A DNA stretch of 64,000 nt, taken from contig JAEWFF010000056.1 of assembly GCA_023388965.1 (NCBI GenBank), forward strand, positions 1 through 64,000, read 5' to 3'. Below, in pieces: positions 1 through 8,466 of this stretch. The first letter of the stretch is position 1. Every line of letters starts with the position of its first letter. A model generated the notes under the pieces. That model was not told where the DNA came from. It searched no databases and worked only from the letters and a program-made list of their open reading frames with translations. Both the position numbers and the translations under genes were made by a program. Source of the DNA: Pseudomonadota bacterium. Lineage in GTDB: Bacteria > Pseudomonadota > Alphaproteobacteria > Rhizobiales > Methylopilaceae.

Positions 1-30
1 GCCTTGCGGGGGGTGTTCGAGCTCATCTGA
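1..30 (+). CDS. possible 3' end of an upstream gene
   Basis: Frame 1 is open from the window edge to a TGA at 28-30, giving only nine residues (ALRGVFELI). This could be the tail of a gene upstream, for example a regulator of the following operon, but nine residues do not allow identification. It could equally be a chance open frame. Confidence 0.3.
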   Translation, partial: ALRGVFELI

Positions 31-128
31 TAAATCCTCGGCGATCCGAATTGGGGTTCTGTTCTTGCAGAATTGAATTATGAATGCAAAATTGAACCGA
101 ACGTCAATCCCCCGATAATAGGAAGACG
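31..128 (+). promoter_or_regulatory. leader of the FAD/Fe-S oxidase gene with an inverted repeat
   Basis: This A+T-rich stretch precedes the oxidase gene. It contains the inverted repeat TTGCA (65-69) and TGCAA (85-89) around an AATT-rich centre, a plausible operator. A TTGAAC (92-97) and GATAAT (114-119) pair has 16-nt spacing, but a start from it would fall almost on the ATG. The ribosome site AGGAAG (120-125) directly precedes the ATG at 129. The operator and promoter readings are inference. Confidence 0.3.
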
Positions 129-3080
129 ATGACAACTCAGGATCGCCCGGCATCGGAACTCCAAGGCCGCCTAAGGGCAGAAATCGGCGGCGCGGTTCTG
201 TTCGACCGGTTCAGCCGGGGCCGCTACGCCACCGATGCATCAGCTTATCAACAGATGCCGACCGGTGTCGTCGTGCCTCGCACCATGGACGAGGCCGAGC
301 GCGCGCTGGCGATTGCGATATCGGAAGGCGTTCCCGTGACCCCCCGCGGCGGCGGCACGTCGCAATGCGGGCAGACCATCAATACGGGCCTGATTGTCGA
401 CTGTTCGCGCCATCTGAACCGCATCACCGATCTCGATGTCGCCGGGCGGCAGTGCGCGGTCGAGCCCGGCATCGTGCTCGACGAACTGAACCGTCAGCTT
501 CGTCCGCACGGCCTGTGGTTCCCGGTCGATGTCTCGACCGCCTCGCGCTGCACGATCGGCGGCATGGCCGGCAACAATTCGTGCGGCGGGCGTTCGCTGC
601 GCTACGGCACGACGCGCGACAATGTCATCTCCATCGAGGCGGTGATGGCCGATGGCAGCAAGCGCAAATTCGGCCGCGGCACGCCCGAGGGGTGGACGGA
701 TACGGAACGGCTGTTCGCGCTCGGCGCGCGTGAAGCGGCGGAGATCGAGGCGCGATTCCCGAAAGTGCAGCGCCGGGTCGGCGGTTATAATCTCGATGCG
801 CTCGTGCCGGGCGCGGAGCACAATCTGGCGCACCTTCTGATCGGTTCGGAGGGTACGCTCGCCTTTTCGACCCGGATCGAACTGAAACTTTCCCCGTTGA
901 TGGGGCGCCGCGCGGTCGGCGCCTGTCATTTCGGCTCGTTCTACGAGGCGATGGACGCGGCCCAGCATCTGGTGACGCTCGGCCCGATCGCGGTGGAACT
1001 GGTCGATTCCACGCTTCTGACGCTGGCGCGCGATATCGCCATGTTCCGGCCCACGCTCGAACAATTCGTCGAAGGCGATCCCGCCGCCATCCTGCTCGTC
1101 GAGTTCGCCGAGGACGACGACGAGAACCGCAACCGGATAAAGGCGCTCAAGGAGATGATGGGCGATCTCGGTTTCGGCTGGGACAAGAAGGGCGCGAAAT
1201 GGGGCGGCGTCGTCGAGGTGTTCGACCCTGCGCTGCAGACGGCCATTGCAGATGTGCGTACATCAGGCCTCAACATCATGATGTCGATGAAGGACCAGGG
1301 CAAGCCTGTGTCCTTTGTCGAGGATTGCGCGGTGCCGCTCGAACATCTGGCCGATTACACCGAGCGGCTTACCGGCATATTCGAAAAGAACGGCACGCGC
1401 GGCACCTGGTATGCGCATGCCTCGGTCGGCTGCCTGCATGTGCGTCCGCTTCTCAATCTGCGCCTCGATCTCGATGTGAAGAAGATGCGTGCGATCGCCG
1501 AGGAAGCGTTCGAGATGGTGCGTGCCTACAAGGGCTCGCATTCCGGCGAGCATGGCGACGGCATCGCCCGCTCGGAATTCCACGAAACGATGTTCGGCGA
1601 GCGCCTCGTGCGCGCCTTCGAGGAGGTGAAGGACATATTCGATCCGACCGGCATGATGAACCCCGGGAAGATCGTGCGCGCGCCGAAATTCGATGACAAG
1701 AATCTGTTCCGCTACAATCCCAATTACGCGCCCGTTGATTTTGCGACCGAACTCGACTGGAGCGCCTTTCCCGGCGTCAGCGGCGGTTTCCAGGGCGCGG
1801 TCGAGATGTGCAACAACAACGGCGCCTGCCGCAAGCTTGCGGGCGGCACGATGTGCCCATCCTATCGCGTGACGAAGGACGAAAAGCATGTCACGCGCGG
1901 GCGGGCGAATGTGCTGCGTCTTGCGATCTCCGGCCAGCTTGGCCCCGACGCTTTCGCGTCCGAGGAGATGGCCGAGGCGCTCAAACTGTGCGTGTCGTGC
2001 AAGGGCTGCCGACGCGAATGCCCAACCGGTGTGGACATGGCGCGCTTCAAGATCGAAGTGCTCGCCGCGCGTGCCAAGAAGTATGGTCATTCGCTTCGGG
2101 ATTATCTCGTCGGCTGGCTGCCATATTACGCGCCGCTGGCGGCGAAGATGCCGGCGCTCGTCAATCTTCGCGACCGGATTCCGGGACTTGCGCGCCTGCT
2201 GGAACCGGTGATCGGATTTTCAGCGCAACGCACGCTGCCGAAATGGCGCCGCGATATTTTCCGTGACGATGTCTACAGCCACGGCCCCGCCGACGGTCGC
2301 CCGGTCGTTCTGTTCGCCGATACGTTCAACCGCTATTTCGAGCGCGAGAATATCGATGCGGCGCTCGCCGTCCTCGTCGCCGGCGGCTACCGGGTCTATC
2401 TGCCCTATCCCCTGGGCGGTTCGCGCCGGCCATTGTGCTGCGGACGTACATTTCTGTCGGTCGGGCGAGTCGACAAGGCGCGGGCGGAAGCGCAGCGCGT
2501 GATCGATGCGCTCAAACTGTTCATTGCCAATGACGTGCCGGTCGTCGGTCTCGAGCCGAGCTGTATCTACTCGTTCCGCGACGAGATACCGGCCATGCTC
2601 AAGACCGAGGAGGCGCGCAAACTGGCAACGCTTGCCATGCCGCTCGAGGATTTTCTGGCGCGCGAGGCGGCCGAGGGCCATCTTGATCTTGCTCTCGGCC
2701 CGGTCGCACGCAAAATTGTTCTTCACGGACATTGCCACCAGAAAAGTTTCGGTGGCATGGGGTCGGTGGAGAAGGTGTTGCGCATGGTGCCGGACATCGA
2801 GATCGAAATGGTGGAATCGAGCTGTTGCGGCATGGCCGGATCGTTCGGATATGCCGCCGAGACGATCGATGTATCGCGGGCCATGGGCGAACTGTCGCTG
2901 CTGCCAGCCGTGCGCAAGGCGCCTGAGGATGCCGTCATCGTTGCCGATGGAACCTCGTGCCGACATCAGATCGAGGACGGCGCCGCGCGCCGCGCGGTTC
3001 ATGTCGCGCGAATATTGGAGCAGGGTGTTGTCAATGCGCGCAGCGGCGCCGATATGCCTCTGCGTGAAGCGGCGGAATGA
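129..3080 (+). CDS. FAD-binding and Fe-S-binding D-2-hydroxyacid oxidase (D-lactate dehydrogenase-like)
   Basis: This is a 983-residue single-chain flavo-iron-sulfur dehydrogenase that probably oxidises D-lactate or another D-2-hydroxyacid and passes electrons toward quinone or cytochrome. The N-terminal FAD (PCMH) domain covers roughly residues 40-270, with PRGGGTSQCGQ near 70. The FAD-oxidase C-terminal domain runs to about 535 (GEHGDGIARSEF, NPGKI). Two ferredoxin-type cysteine clusters follow at about 561-575 and 618-630 (CVSCKGCRRECP). CCG-type heterodisulfide-reductase motifs lie near 768 (CCGR), 867 (HGHCHQ) and 897 (SCCG). The length fits GlcD-GlcF-like fusions. The stop overlaps an upstream in-frame ATG of the next small gene, so the two are probably cotranscribed. 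The neighbouring lldD-like gene and TRAP transporter support a role in lactate or hydroxyacid use; the exact substrate is inferred. Confidence 0.88.
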   Translation: MTTQDRPASELQGRLRAEIGGAVLFDRFSRGRYATDASAYQQMPTGVVVPRTMDEAERALAIAISEGVPVTPRGGGTSQCGQTINTGLIVDCSRHLNRITDLDVAGRQCAVEPGIVLDELNRQLRPHGLWFPVDVSTASRCTIGGMAGNNSCGGRSLRYGTTRDNVISIEAVMADGSKRKFGRGTPEGWTDTERLFALGAREAAEIEARFPKVQRRVGGYNLDALVPGAEHNLAHLLIGSEGTLAFSTRIELKLSPLMGRRAVGACHFGSFYEAMDAAQHLVTLGPIAVELVDSTLLTLARDIAMFRPTLEQFVEGDPAAILLVEFAEDDDENRNRIKALKEMMGDLGFGWDKKGAKWGGVVEVFDPALQTAIADVRTSGLNIMMSMKDQGKPVSFVEDCAVPLEHLADYTERLTGIFEKNGTRGTWYAHASVGCLHVRPLLNLRLDLDVKKMRAIAEEAFEMVRAYKGSHSGEHGDGIARSEFHETMFGERLVRAFEEVKDIFDPTGMMNPGKIVRAPKFDDKNLFRYNPNYAPVDFATELDWSAFPGVSGGFQGAVEMCNNNGACRKLAGGTMCPSYRVTKDEKHVTRGRANVLRLAISGQLGPDAFASEEMAEALKLCVSCKGCRRECPTGVDMARFKIEVLAARAKKYGHSLRDYLVGWLPYYAPLAAKMPALVNLRDRIPGLARLLEPVIGFSAQRTLPKWRRDIFRDDVYSHGPADGRPVVLFADTFNRYFERENIDAALAVLVAGGYRVYLPYPLGGSRRPLCCGRTFLSVGRVDKARAEAQRVIDALKLFIANDVPVVGLEPSCIYSFRDEIPAMLKTEEARKLATLAMPLEDFLAREAAEGHLDLALGPVARKIVLHGHCHQKSFGGMGSVEKVLRMVPDIEIEMVESSCCGMAGSFGYAAETIDVSRAMGELSLLPAVRKAPEDAVIVADGTSCRHQIEDGAARRAVHVARILEQGVVNARSGADMPLREAAE

Positions 3081-3100
3081 GAAGCGAGAAGGAGAGGGCC

Positions 3101-3397
3101 ATGCTGCTCGACAAGATTGCCGAAGCCATCTGGAACGAAGCCAAGGGCGGAGAGACGCCGTTCAGCGACGCGCCCGCAGAGGAAAGGCAGCTCTATATGC
3201 GCTTCGCCCATGCGGCGCTGAAGGCGGTCGCCGTGCCTACGCCGGAAATGCTGAGCCAGGGAAATCGCGCGCTACAGGCCTGGGACGATTCGGAGCATTA
3301 CAGGAGCCCGATCACGGGCATTTATCGCGCGATGATCGCGGCCGAACTGCCGCCGGAAGCCGACGCCCCGTCCGAGGATCGGTTCGACGAACTGTAA
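3101..3397 (+). CDS. hypothetical small protein (98 aa)
   Basis: The protein has 98 residues, is acidic and mostly helical in appearance, and has no signal peptide or membrane segment; I do not recognise its family. The ATG at 3101 is preferred over the in-frame ATG at 3077 because AGGAGAG (3090-3096) gives good ribosome spacing. It lies 20 nt after the oxidase gene, so it is probably its operon partner. Its last 76 nt overlap, in convergent orientation, the 3' end of the FMN dehydrogenase gene on the other strand. The small size and overlap make it the least certain gene in the cluster, although its placement is typical of a real cotranscribed gene. Confidence 0.6.
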   Translation: MLLDKIAEAIWNEAKGGETPFSDAPAEERQLYMRFAHAALKAVAVPTPEMLSQGNRALQAWDDSEHYRSPITGIYRAMIAAELPPEADAPSEDRFDEL

Positions 3398-4527
3398 GCG
3401 AGGCTGTGGCGCCCGACTTCGGCGAGCGTCCGCGAGCCGGTCAGCGCCATGGAGACGTCGATTTCCTTGCGGATGATGTCGAGCGCCTGTGTGACGCCGG
3501 CCTCGCCGCCGGCAGCCAGTGCGTACAGGAAAGCCTTGCCGATCAGGCATCCCTTCGCGCCGAGTGCGATGGCTTTCAGGGCATCCTGTCCGGACATCAC
3601 GCCGCCGTCGAACAGAACCTCGATCCGGTCGCCGACCTCGTCGGCGATGGCCGGGAGCACGCTGACCGAAGAGCGCGCGCCGTCCAGTTGGCGTCCGCCA
3701 TGGTTGGAAACGACGATGGCGTCCGCGCCGCATGAGGCTGCGATGCGCGCATCCTCCTCATCGAGTATGCCCTTCAGGATGAGCTTGCCCGGCCACAGGC
3801 TCTTGACCCATTCGACATCCTTCCACGACAGCGACGGATCGAACTGGCTGGCGATCCATTGCGACAATGTGGTGAGGCTGTCGCCACCGGGTACCCGGTC
3901 GGCAAGATTGCCGAAACTCTTGCGCTTGTTGCGGAGCATCGAGAGCGCCCAGCGCGGCTTGAGCGCGATGTCCACGGCATTGGCGAATGTGAGGCGCGGC
4001 GGCACGCTCAACCCGTTCTTCAGGTCGCGGTGGCGCTGCCCCTGGATCTGCAGATCCAGCGTCAATACGAGCGCCGAGCATTGTGCGGCTTTGGCGCGCT
4101 CGATCAGCGAGGCGGCGAAGCCCCGGTCGCGCATGACATAGAGCTGGAACCAGAACGGCTTTTCGACGGCCGCGCGTACATCCTCGATCGAGCAGATCGA
4201 CATGGTGGACAGGCAGAACGGAATGCCGAACTTTTCCGCTGCACGCGCGCCGCAGATTTCGCCGTCGCGGTGGAAGAGGCCGGTCAGCCCGGTCGGGGCA
4301 ATGGCAATCGGCATGGCCGCCGGCTGGCCGACGAATTGTGCCGTCAGATCGCGGTTGTCGACATCGATCATGACGCGCTGGCGCAGGCCGATGGCGTCGA
4401 GATCGGCGCGGTTGGCCCGCAAGGTCGCTTCGTTATATGAGCCGCAATCGGCATAGTCGAAGATCGCGCGGGGAATGCGCCGCCGCGCGCGTTCACGCAG
4501 ATCGGCGATGCATGTCACGATCTCCAT
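3322..4527 (-). CDS. lldD: FMN-dependent alpha-hydroxy-acid dehydrogenase (L-lactate dehydrogenase type)
   Basis: The 401-residue protein has a TIM-barrel FMN-oxidoreductase fold and probably oxidises L-lactate or another L-2-hydroxyacid to the 2-oxoacid. Visible motifs are APTGLTGLFHRDGE near the N-terminus, the substrate and catalytic segment VSNHGGRQLDGARS, and the FMN-phosphate loop GGVMSGQDALKAIALGA. The length fits the family (about 380-400). The ATG at 4527 is chosen because it begins 2 nt after the stop of the upstream GlcG-like gene; the open frame extends further upstream but would overlap that gene. The C-terminal end overlaps the convergent 98-aa gene. L-lactate specificity is inferred from context; glycolate or mandelate cannot be excluded. 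Confidence 0.85.
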   Translation of the reverse strand: MEIVTCIADLRERARRRIPRAIFDYADCGSYNEATLRANRADLDAIGLRQRVMIDVDNRDLTAQFVGQPAAMPIAIAPTGLTGLFHRDGEICGARAAEKFGIPFCLSTMSICSIEDVRAAVEKPFWFQLYVMRDRGFAASLIERAKAAQCSALVLTLDLQIQGQRHRDLKNGLSVPPRLTFANAVDIALKPRWALSMLRNKRKSFGNLADRVPGGDSLTTLSQWIASQFDPSLSWKDVEWVKSLWPGKLILKGILDEEDARIAASCGADAIVVSNHGGRQLDGARSSVSVLPAIADEVGDRIEVLFDGGVMSGQDALKAIALGAKGCLIGKAFLYALAAGGEAGVTQALDIIRKEIDVSMALTGSRTLAEVGRHSLAYSSSNRSSDGASASGGSSAAIIAR

Positions 4528-4529
4528 GG

Positions 4530-4964
4530 TCAGTCGGCGCCCGGATCGCTGTCGAGGCCGGCCTTGGCGATGCCGGCCATTGCGGCCGCCTCGTCGTTTT
4601 CCGATGTGCAACCGGAAATGCCGACCGAGCCGACCGCCTCACCGGATTTGTCGCGGATCAGAACGCCGCCCGGAACCGGGATCAGGCTGCCGCCGATGGC
4701 GCTGGTCGCGGCCGCGATGAAGAAGGCCTGCTCCTTGGCCCGCTTGAAGAGCGAGCGAGAGCCCATGCCGAGTGCAATCGCGCCGTTCGCCTTGCCGTAT
4801 GCGATGTCCGAACGGTTGAGGCTGGTCCCGTCCATCGCGGCCGAGGCCTTCAGCGCGCCGCGCGCATCGAGCACGATCACCGAAACGGGCTTCATCTTGT
4901 TGGCGCGGGCGAAGGCCAGCGCCTCGTTGACGATGGTCTGGGCCTGGTCGAGAGACAAAGTCAT
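4530..4964 (-). CDS. GlcG/HbpS family (DUF336) protein
   Basis: This 144-residue protein matches the GlcG/HbpS fold: an N-terminal helix (SLDQAQTIVNEALAFA), a VIVLDARGALKA strand pair, SAIGGSLIPVPGGVLI, and the GSVGISGCTSENDEAAA segment that is highly conserved in the family. Members bind haem or small ligands and often sit beside glycolate or lactate oxidation genes, but their role is unsettled. It is the first gene of a two-gene minus-strand operon with the FMN dehydrogenase, separated by 2 nt, which implies coupled translation. It is divergent from the TRAP transporter across a 390-nt control region. Confidence 0.82.
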   Translation of the reverse strand: MTLSLDQAQTIVNEALAFARANKMKPVSVIVLDARGALKASAAMDGTSLNRSDIAYGKANGAIALGMGSRSLFKRAKEQAFFIAAATSAIGGSLIPVPGGVLIRDKSGEAVGSVGISGCTSENDEAAAMAGIAKAGLDSDPGAD

Positions 4965-5354
4965 ATTTCTTTCCTCGTTGTTTCGGCTGTTCGTGCAGAG
5001 CGTGGAAGCGCCCTGCTGCCCCTATGCCCGATCCGGGCTGGCGGCAAGATGCACGCATGGAAACACGGCGGGCCAGAGCGTTTTTTCGTCATACGGTCTT
5101 CATCGTTCGATCCGGTAATGCCTCGGGCTTTTCCCTGCCGCGTTCCGCTCCCCGCGAGGAAGACCAATCTTTCGACCAATCTTCCGACCAATTCCATGTT
5201 CTGGCTGGACAGGTGCGATTTCGTATTCACAATTCAGCGCAGGTCCACGCCAAAAACAATGATGGACCAGACGAAAGCGCCCAAGGGCGCACGGGAAATG
5301 GAAACGACCAAGCAGAACGCTTGCTGCCTTCTGCCAAGAGGAGAGGCTGTTGCA
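4965..5354. promoter_or_regulatory. divergent control region between glcG-lldD and the TRAP operon
   Basis: These 390 nt separate the minus-strand GlcG/LldD operon from the plus-strand TRAP operon. Open frames that cross the region have no family signature and look like chance extensions. The striking element is three consecutive direct repeats starting GACCAAT at 5162-5195 (listed separately). GAGGAGAGG (5338-5346) supplies the ribosome site for the binding protein. I could not settle on -35/-10 elements for either direction. Confidence 0.55.
5162..5195. repeat. three tandem 12-bp direct repeats (GACCAATCTTYC), candidate operator
   Basis: GACCAATCTTTC (5162-5173), GACCAATCTTCC (5174-5185) and GACCAATTCC (5186-5195) follow each other without a gap. 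The period of 12 nt is close to one helical turn, so a protein binding each copy would stack on nearly the same DNA face. Their place in a divergent promoter region suggests an operator for a regulator of hydroxyacid uptake and oxidation. The repeats are seen directly; the regulatory role is inference. Confidence 0.6.
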
Positions 5355-6488
5355 ATGAGTGACATCGTCAAGACCGACCCCGCCGCGACCATCAAACGGC
5401 GTGATTTCCTGACCGGAGCGGCAGGTGTCGCCGCCGGTGGAGCCGCCCTTGCGACGCCTTATGTCGCGCAGGCGCAGGCTGCCGTTACACTGAAATTCCA
5501 GTCCACCTGGCCCAACAAGGACATCTTCCACGAATTCGCCAAGGACTTCGTCGCACGCGTCAACGCGGTCGGCGAAGGCAAGGTCCAGGTTCAGCTGCTC
5601 GAGGCCGGCGCCATCGTTCCGGCCTTCCAGGTTCTCGACGCGGTGCATTCCGGCATTCTCGACGGCGGCCACGGCGTGTCCGCCTATTGGTACGGCAAGA
5701 ACAAGGCGTTCTCCCTGTTCGGCACCGCACCGCCCTTCGGCTGGACCGCCAACCAATATCTCGGCTGGTTCAAATATGGCGGCGGTCACGACCTCTATAA
5801 TGAGCTTCTGCAGGACATCATGAAGGTCAATGTCGTCGGCTTCCAGTCCGGGCCGATGCCATGCCAGCCGCTCGGCTGGTTCAAGAACGAGATTACCTCG
5901 GCCGATCAGCTCAAGAACCTCAAATTCCGCACGGTCGGCCTCGGCGCCGACCTGTTCAAGGAACTCGGTTCCGCCGTCACCATCCTGCCGGGCGGCGAAA
6001 TCGTGCCGGCGCTCGACCGCGGCCTGATCGACGGTGCGGAGTTCAACAATCCGTCGTCGGACCTCGTACTCGGTTTCCCGGACGTCTCGAAGATCTACAT
6101 GGTGCAGAGTTATCACCAGGCCCTGGAGAGCTTCGAAATCCTGTTCAACAAGGCGAAGTTCGAGGGGCTTCCGAAGGAAGTGCAGGCCATGATCGAATAT
6201 GCGGCGGAAGCGGCTTCCGCCGACATGTCGTGGAAGGCGCAGGCGCGCTATTCCGAAGATCTCCAGAAGATCAAGGATGCGGGCGTGAAGGTCATCCCGA
6301 CGCCGCAGGCGGTTCTCGACGCACAGCTCGCCGCCTGGGACAAGGTGATCGAGACGTCGTCCGCCGATCCCTTCTTCAAGAAGGTGATCGACAGCCAGAA
6401 GGCATGGACCAAACGTGTCGTCGGCATGCAGTTTGAGATGGAGCCGAGCCAGCAGACGGCTTACGATCACTTCTTCGGACAAGCGTAA
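5355..6488 (+). CDS. TRAP transporter substrate-binding protein (DctP/TakP-like, Tat-exported)
   Basis: This is a 377-residue periplasmic binding protein of a TRAP transporter. The N-terminus carries a twin-arginine signal (KRRDFLTGAAG near residues 15-25) ending in AQAQA, followed by VTLKFQSTWP, the usual mature start. The segment FRTVGLGADLFKELG and the LIDGAEFNNPSSD region match the subfamily that binds 2-oxoacids or lactate. The ATG at 5355 fits the ribosome site and the signal peptide. A strong hairpin lies between this gene and the permeases, which would allow more binding protein than permease. Surrounding lactate-type dehydrogenases suggest lactate or a related 2-hydroxyacid as cargo; this is inference. 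Confidence 0.9.
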   Translation: MSDIVKTDPAATIKRRDFLTGAAGVAAGGAALATPYVAQAQAAVTLKFQSTWPNKDIFHEFAKDFVARVNAVGEGKVQVQLLEAGAIVPAFQVLDAVHSGILDGGHGVSAYWYGKNKAFSLFGTAPPFGWTANQYLGWFKYGGGHDLYNELLQDIMKVNVVGFQSGPMPCQPLGWFKNEITSADQLKNLKFRTVGLGADLFKELGSAVTILPGGEIVPALDRGLIDGAEFNNPSSDLVLGFPDVSKIYMVQSYHQALESFEILFNKAKFEGLPKEVQAMIEYAAEAASADMSWKAQARYSEDLQKIKDAGVKVIPTPQAVLDAQLAAWDKVIETSSADPFFKKVIDSQKAWTKRVVGMQFEMEPSQQTAYDHFFGQA

Positions 6489-6496
6489 CCACACTG

Positions 6497-6530
6497 AACC
6501 GGCCGCCCTTCGAGGCGGCCGGTTTCTTCT
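6497..6530 (+). terminator. intra-operon terminator or attenuating hairpin after the TRAP binding protein
   Basis: AACCGGCCGCC (6497-6507) pairs perfectly with GGCGGCCGGTT (6514-6524) around a six-base loop (CTTCGA), followed by a T-rich run (TTCTTCT). It stands 8 nt after the binding-protein stop and 24 nt before the small permease gene. Such hairpins commonly trim or partly stop transcription so that binding protein exceeds permease. Confidence 0.75.
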
Positions 6531-6554
6531 AGAGGTTCCTCGGAAGGGTTACGC

Positions 6555-7142
6555 ATGCAGCGCACGATTCTTGTCGTGGACCGTATCAATACGGCCATAG
6601 GACAGCTTTTCGGCTGGTCGATTTTCGCTCTCACACTTGTCGTTACATATGAAGTCTTCATGCGCTACGTCATGAAGCAGCCGAGCGGATGGGGCTTCGA
6701 CGCCGCATACATGCTCTACGGCCTGCTGTTCATGATGGCGGGGGCCTACACTTTGGCGAGGAACGGCCATGTGCGCGGCGATTTTCTTTACCGCAACTGG
6801 TCACCGCGCACACAGGCGAGACTCGATCTCGTCCTGTATTTCATCTTCTTCTTCCCCGGAATCATCGCGATGATCTATTCCGGCCTGAGCTTCTTTCACC
6901 TGTCCTGGTTGATGAACGAAAAGAGTTCGTTCTCCCCGGACGGGCTCTATCTGTGGCCGTTCAAGTTCATCATCCCCGTCACCGGCGTCCTGATGTTTTT
7001 TCAGGGCGTCGCCGAGGTTCTTCGCTGCATCCAATGCCTGAAAGAGGGCGATTGGCCGCCGCGTCTGCATGACGTCGAGGAAACGGAGAAGCTTGCAACG
7101 GAAGGTGCCGTCACTCCGCAGGTCGGGGAGGCGTCGCTATGA
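6555..7142 (+). CDS. dctQ: TRAP transporter small permease subunit (DctQ)
   Basis: The 195-residue membrane protein has four predicted hydrophobic segments, including GQLFGWSIFALTLVVTYEVF at the start and a central LVLYFIFFFPGIIAMIYSG. The family signature region MRYVMKQPSGWGFDAAYMLYG and the RNGHVRGDF motif are clear. It forms the small membrane subunit that pairs with DctM in sodium-driven uptake with a binding protein. Its stop overlaps the DctM start by 4 nt (ATGA), so the two permease subunits are translationally coupled. Confidence 0.88.
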   Translation: MQRTILVVDRINTAIGQLFGWSIFALTLVVTYEVFMRYVMKQPSGWGFDAAYMLYGLLFMMAGAYTLARNGHVRGDFLYRNWSPRTQARLDLVLYFIFFFPGIIAMIYSGLSFFHLSWLMNEKSSFSPDGLYLWPFKFIIPVTGVLMFFQGVAEVLRCIQCLKEGDWPPRLHDVEETEKLATEGAVTPQVGEASL

Positions 7143-8464
7143 TTTCCGATCCGATGATGGGCATCATCATGCTGGCCCTGTTCATAGGGCTGCTGATGCT
7201 CGGCTTTCCGATCGCGTTCACGCTCATGGCGATGGGCGTTGGCTTCGGCTATTACGCGATGGGCGATACGGTGTTCCAGCTGTTCGTGCAGCGCACCTAC
7301 AGCGTCATGTCGTCCGACGTGCTGATCTCGGTTCCGTTGTTTCTGTTCATGGGCTATCTGGTCGAGCGCGCGAATATCCTCGATCGATTGTTCAGATCGG
7401 TGCAGATGGCGGCGGGCGGATTGCCGGGTGCGCTGGCCCTCGCAACGCTCATCACCTGTGCGTTGTTCGCCACCGCCACCGGCATTGTCGGCGCGGTCGT
7501 GACATTGATGGGGCTTCTCGCATTTCCGGCCATGCTGCGCGCCGGCTACGATGTGCGGCTGTCGGCGGGCGTCGTCTGCGCCGGCGGCTGTCTCGGCATT
7601 CTCATCCCGCCGAGCGTGATGCTCATTCTGTATGGCGCGACGGCCGGCGTGTCGGTCGTCAAACTATATGCGGCCGCCTTCTTCCCGGGCGTGATGCTCG
7701 CCAGTCTTTACATGGCCTATGTTGTCATCCGGGTCATCGTCAATCCGAAGCTCGCGCCGAAACTGCCGTTAGATCAGCGGCCGCAGAACTATTTCGAGGT
7801 TCTGTGGGCGCTGCTGACGAGTTTCGTGCCGCTGGCCGCGCTGATCTCGGCCGTGCTCGGCTGCATCATCTTCGGCCTTGCGACACCTTCGGAGGCGGCG
7901 GCGATCGGTGCGTTCGGCGCGATGGTCATCGCGGCGGGCTATGGCCGGTTGAACTACACGATGCTGCGGGACTCCGTCTATCTGACGGCGCGTGCCTCGG
8001 CCATGGTGTGCTGGCTGTTCGTCGGCTCTTACGTGTTCTCTGCCGTGTTCGCCTATCTCGGCGGTCAGGCGGTGGTGGAGAACTTCATCATCGGCCTCGA
8101 TCTGACGACGATCCAGTTCCTTCTTCTGACCCAGCTCATCATCTTCCTTCTGGGCTGGCCGCTGGAATGGACGGAGATCATCGTCATCTTCCTGCCGATC
8201 TTCCTGCCGCTCCTGAGCCATTTCGGCGTCGATCCGCTGTTCTTCGGCGTGCTCGTCGCGCTGAACATACAGACATCGTTCCTGTCGCCGCCGGTGGCCA
8301 TGGCGCCGTTCTACCTGAAAGGCGTCGCGCCCAAGCATGTATCGATCAACGATATATTCATGGGCGTTTTGCCGTATAACGCGCTCGTTCTGTTTGCGAT
8401 GTTCCTGTACTACATGTTCCCCGAAATCGGGCTCTGGTTGCCCCGAGTGCTCTATGGTGGTTGA
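7139..8464 (+). CDS. dctM: TRAP transporter large permease subunit (DctM)
   Basis: This 441-residue, strongly hydrophobic protein has about 12 membrane segments and belongs to the DctM group of the ion-transporter superfamily. Typical family features are SVPLFLFMGYLVERANI near the first third, GGCLGILIPPSVMLILYG with the conserved PPS, and ATPSEAAAIGAFGA in the second half. It is the transport-catalysing subunit. It overlaps dctQ by 4 nt and ends 2 nt before the hydroxyacid dehydrogenase start, so the unit dctP-dctQ-dctM-dehydrogenase looks like one transcript. Confidence 0.92.
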   Translation: MISDPMMGIIMLALFIGLLMLGFPIAFTLMAMGVGFGYYAMGDTVFQLFVQRTYSVMSSDVLISVPLFLFMGYLVERANILDRLFRSVQMAAGGLPGALALATLITCALFATATGIVGAVVTLMGLLAFPAMLRAGYDVRLSAGVVCAGGCLGILIPPSVMLILYGATAGVSVVKLYAAAFFPGVMLASLYMAYVVIRVIVNPKLAPKLPLDQRPQNYFEVLWALLTSFVPLAALISAVLGCIIFGLATPSEAAAIGAFGAMVIAAGYGRLNYTMLRDSVYLTARASAMVCWLFVGSYVFSAVFAYLGGQAVVENFIIGLDLTTIQFLLLTQLIIFLLGWPLEWTEIIVIFLPIFLPLLSHFGVDPLFFGVLVALNIQTSFLSPPVAMAPFYLKGVAPKHVSINDIFMGVLPYNALVLFAMFLYYMFPEIGLWLPRVLYGG

Positions 8465-8466
8465 AA

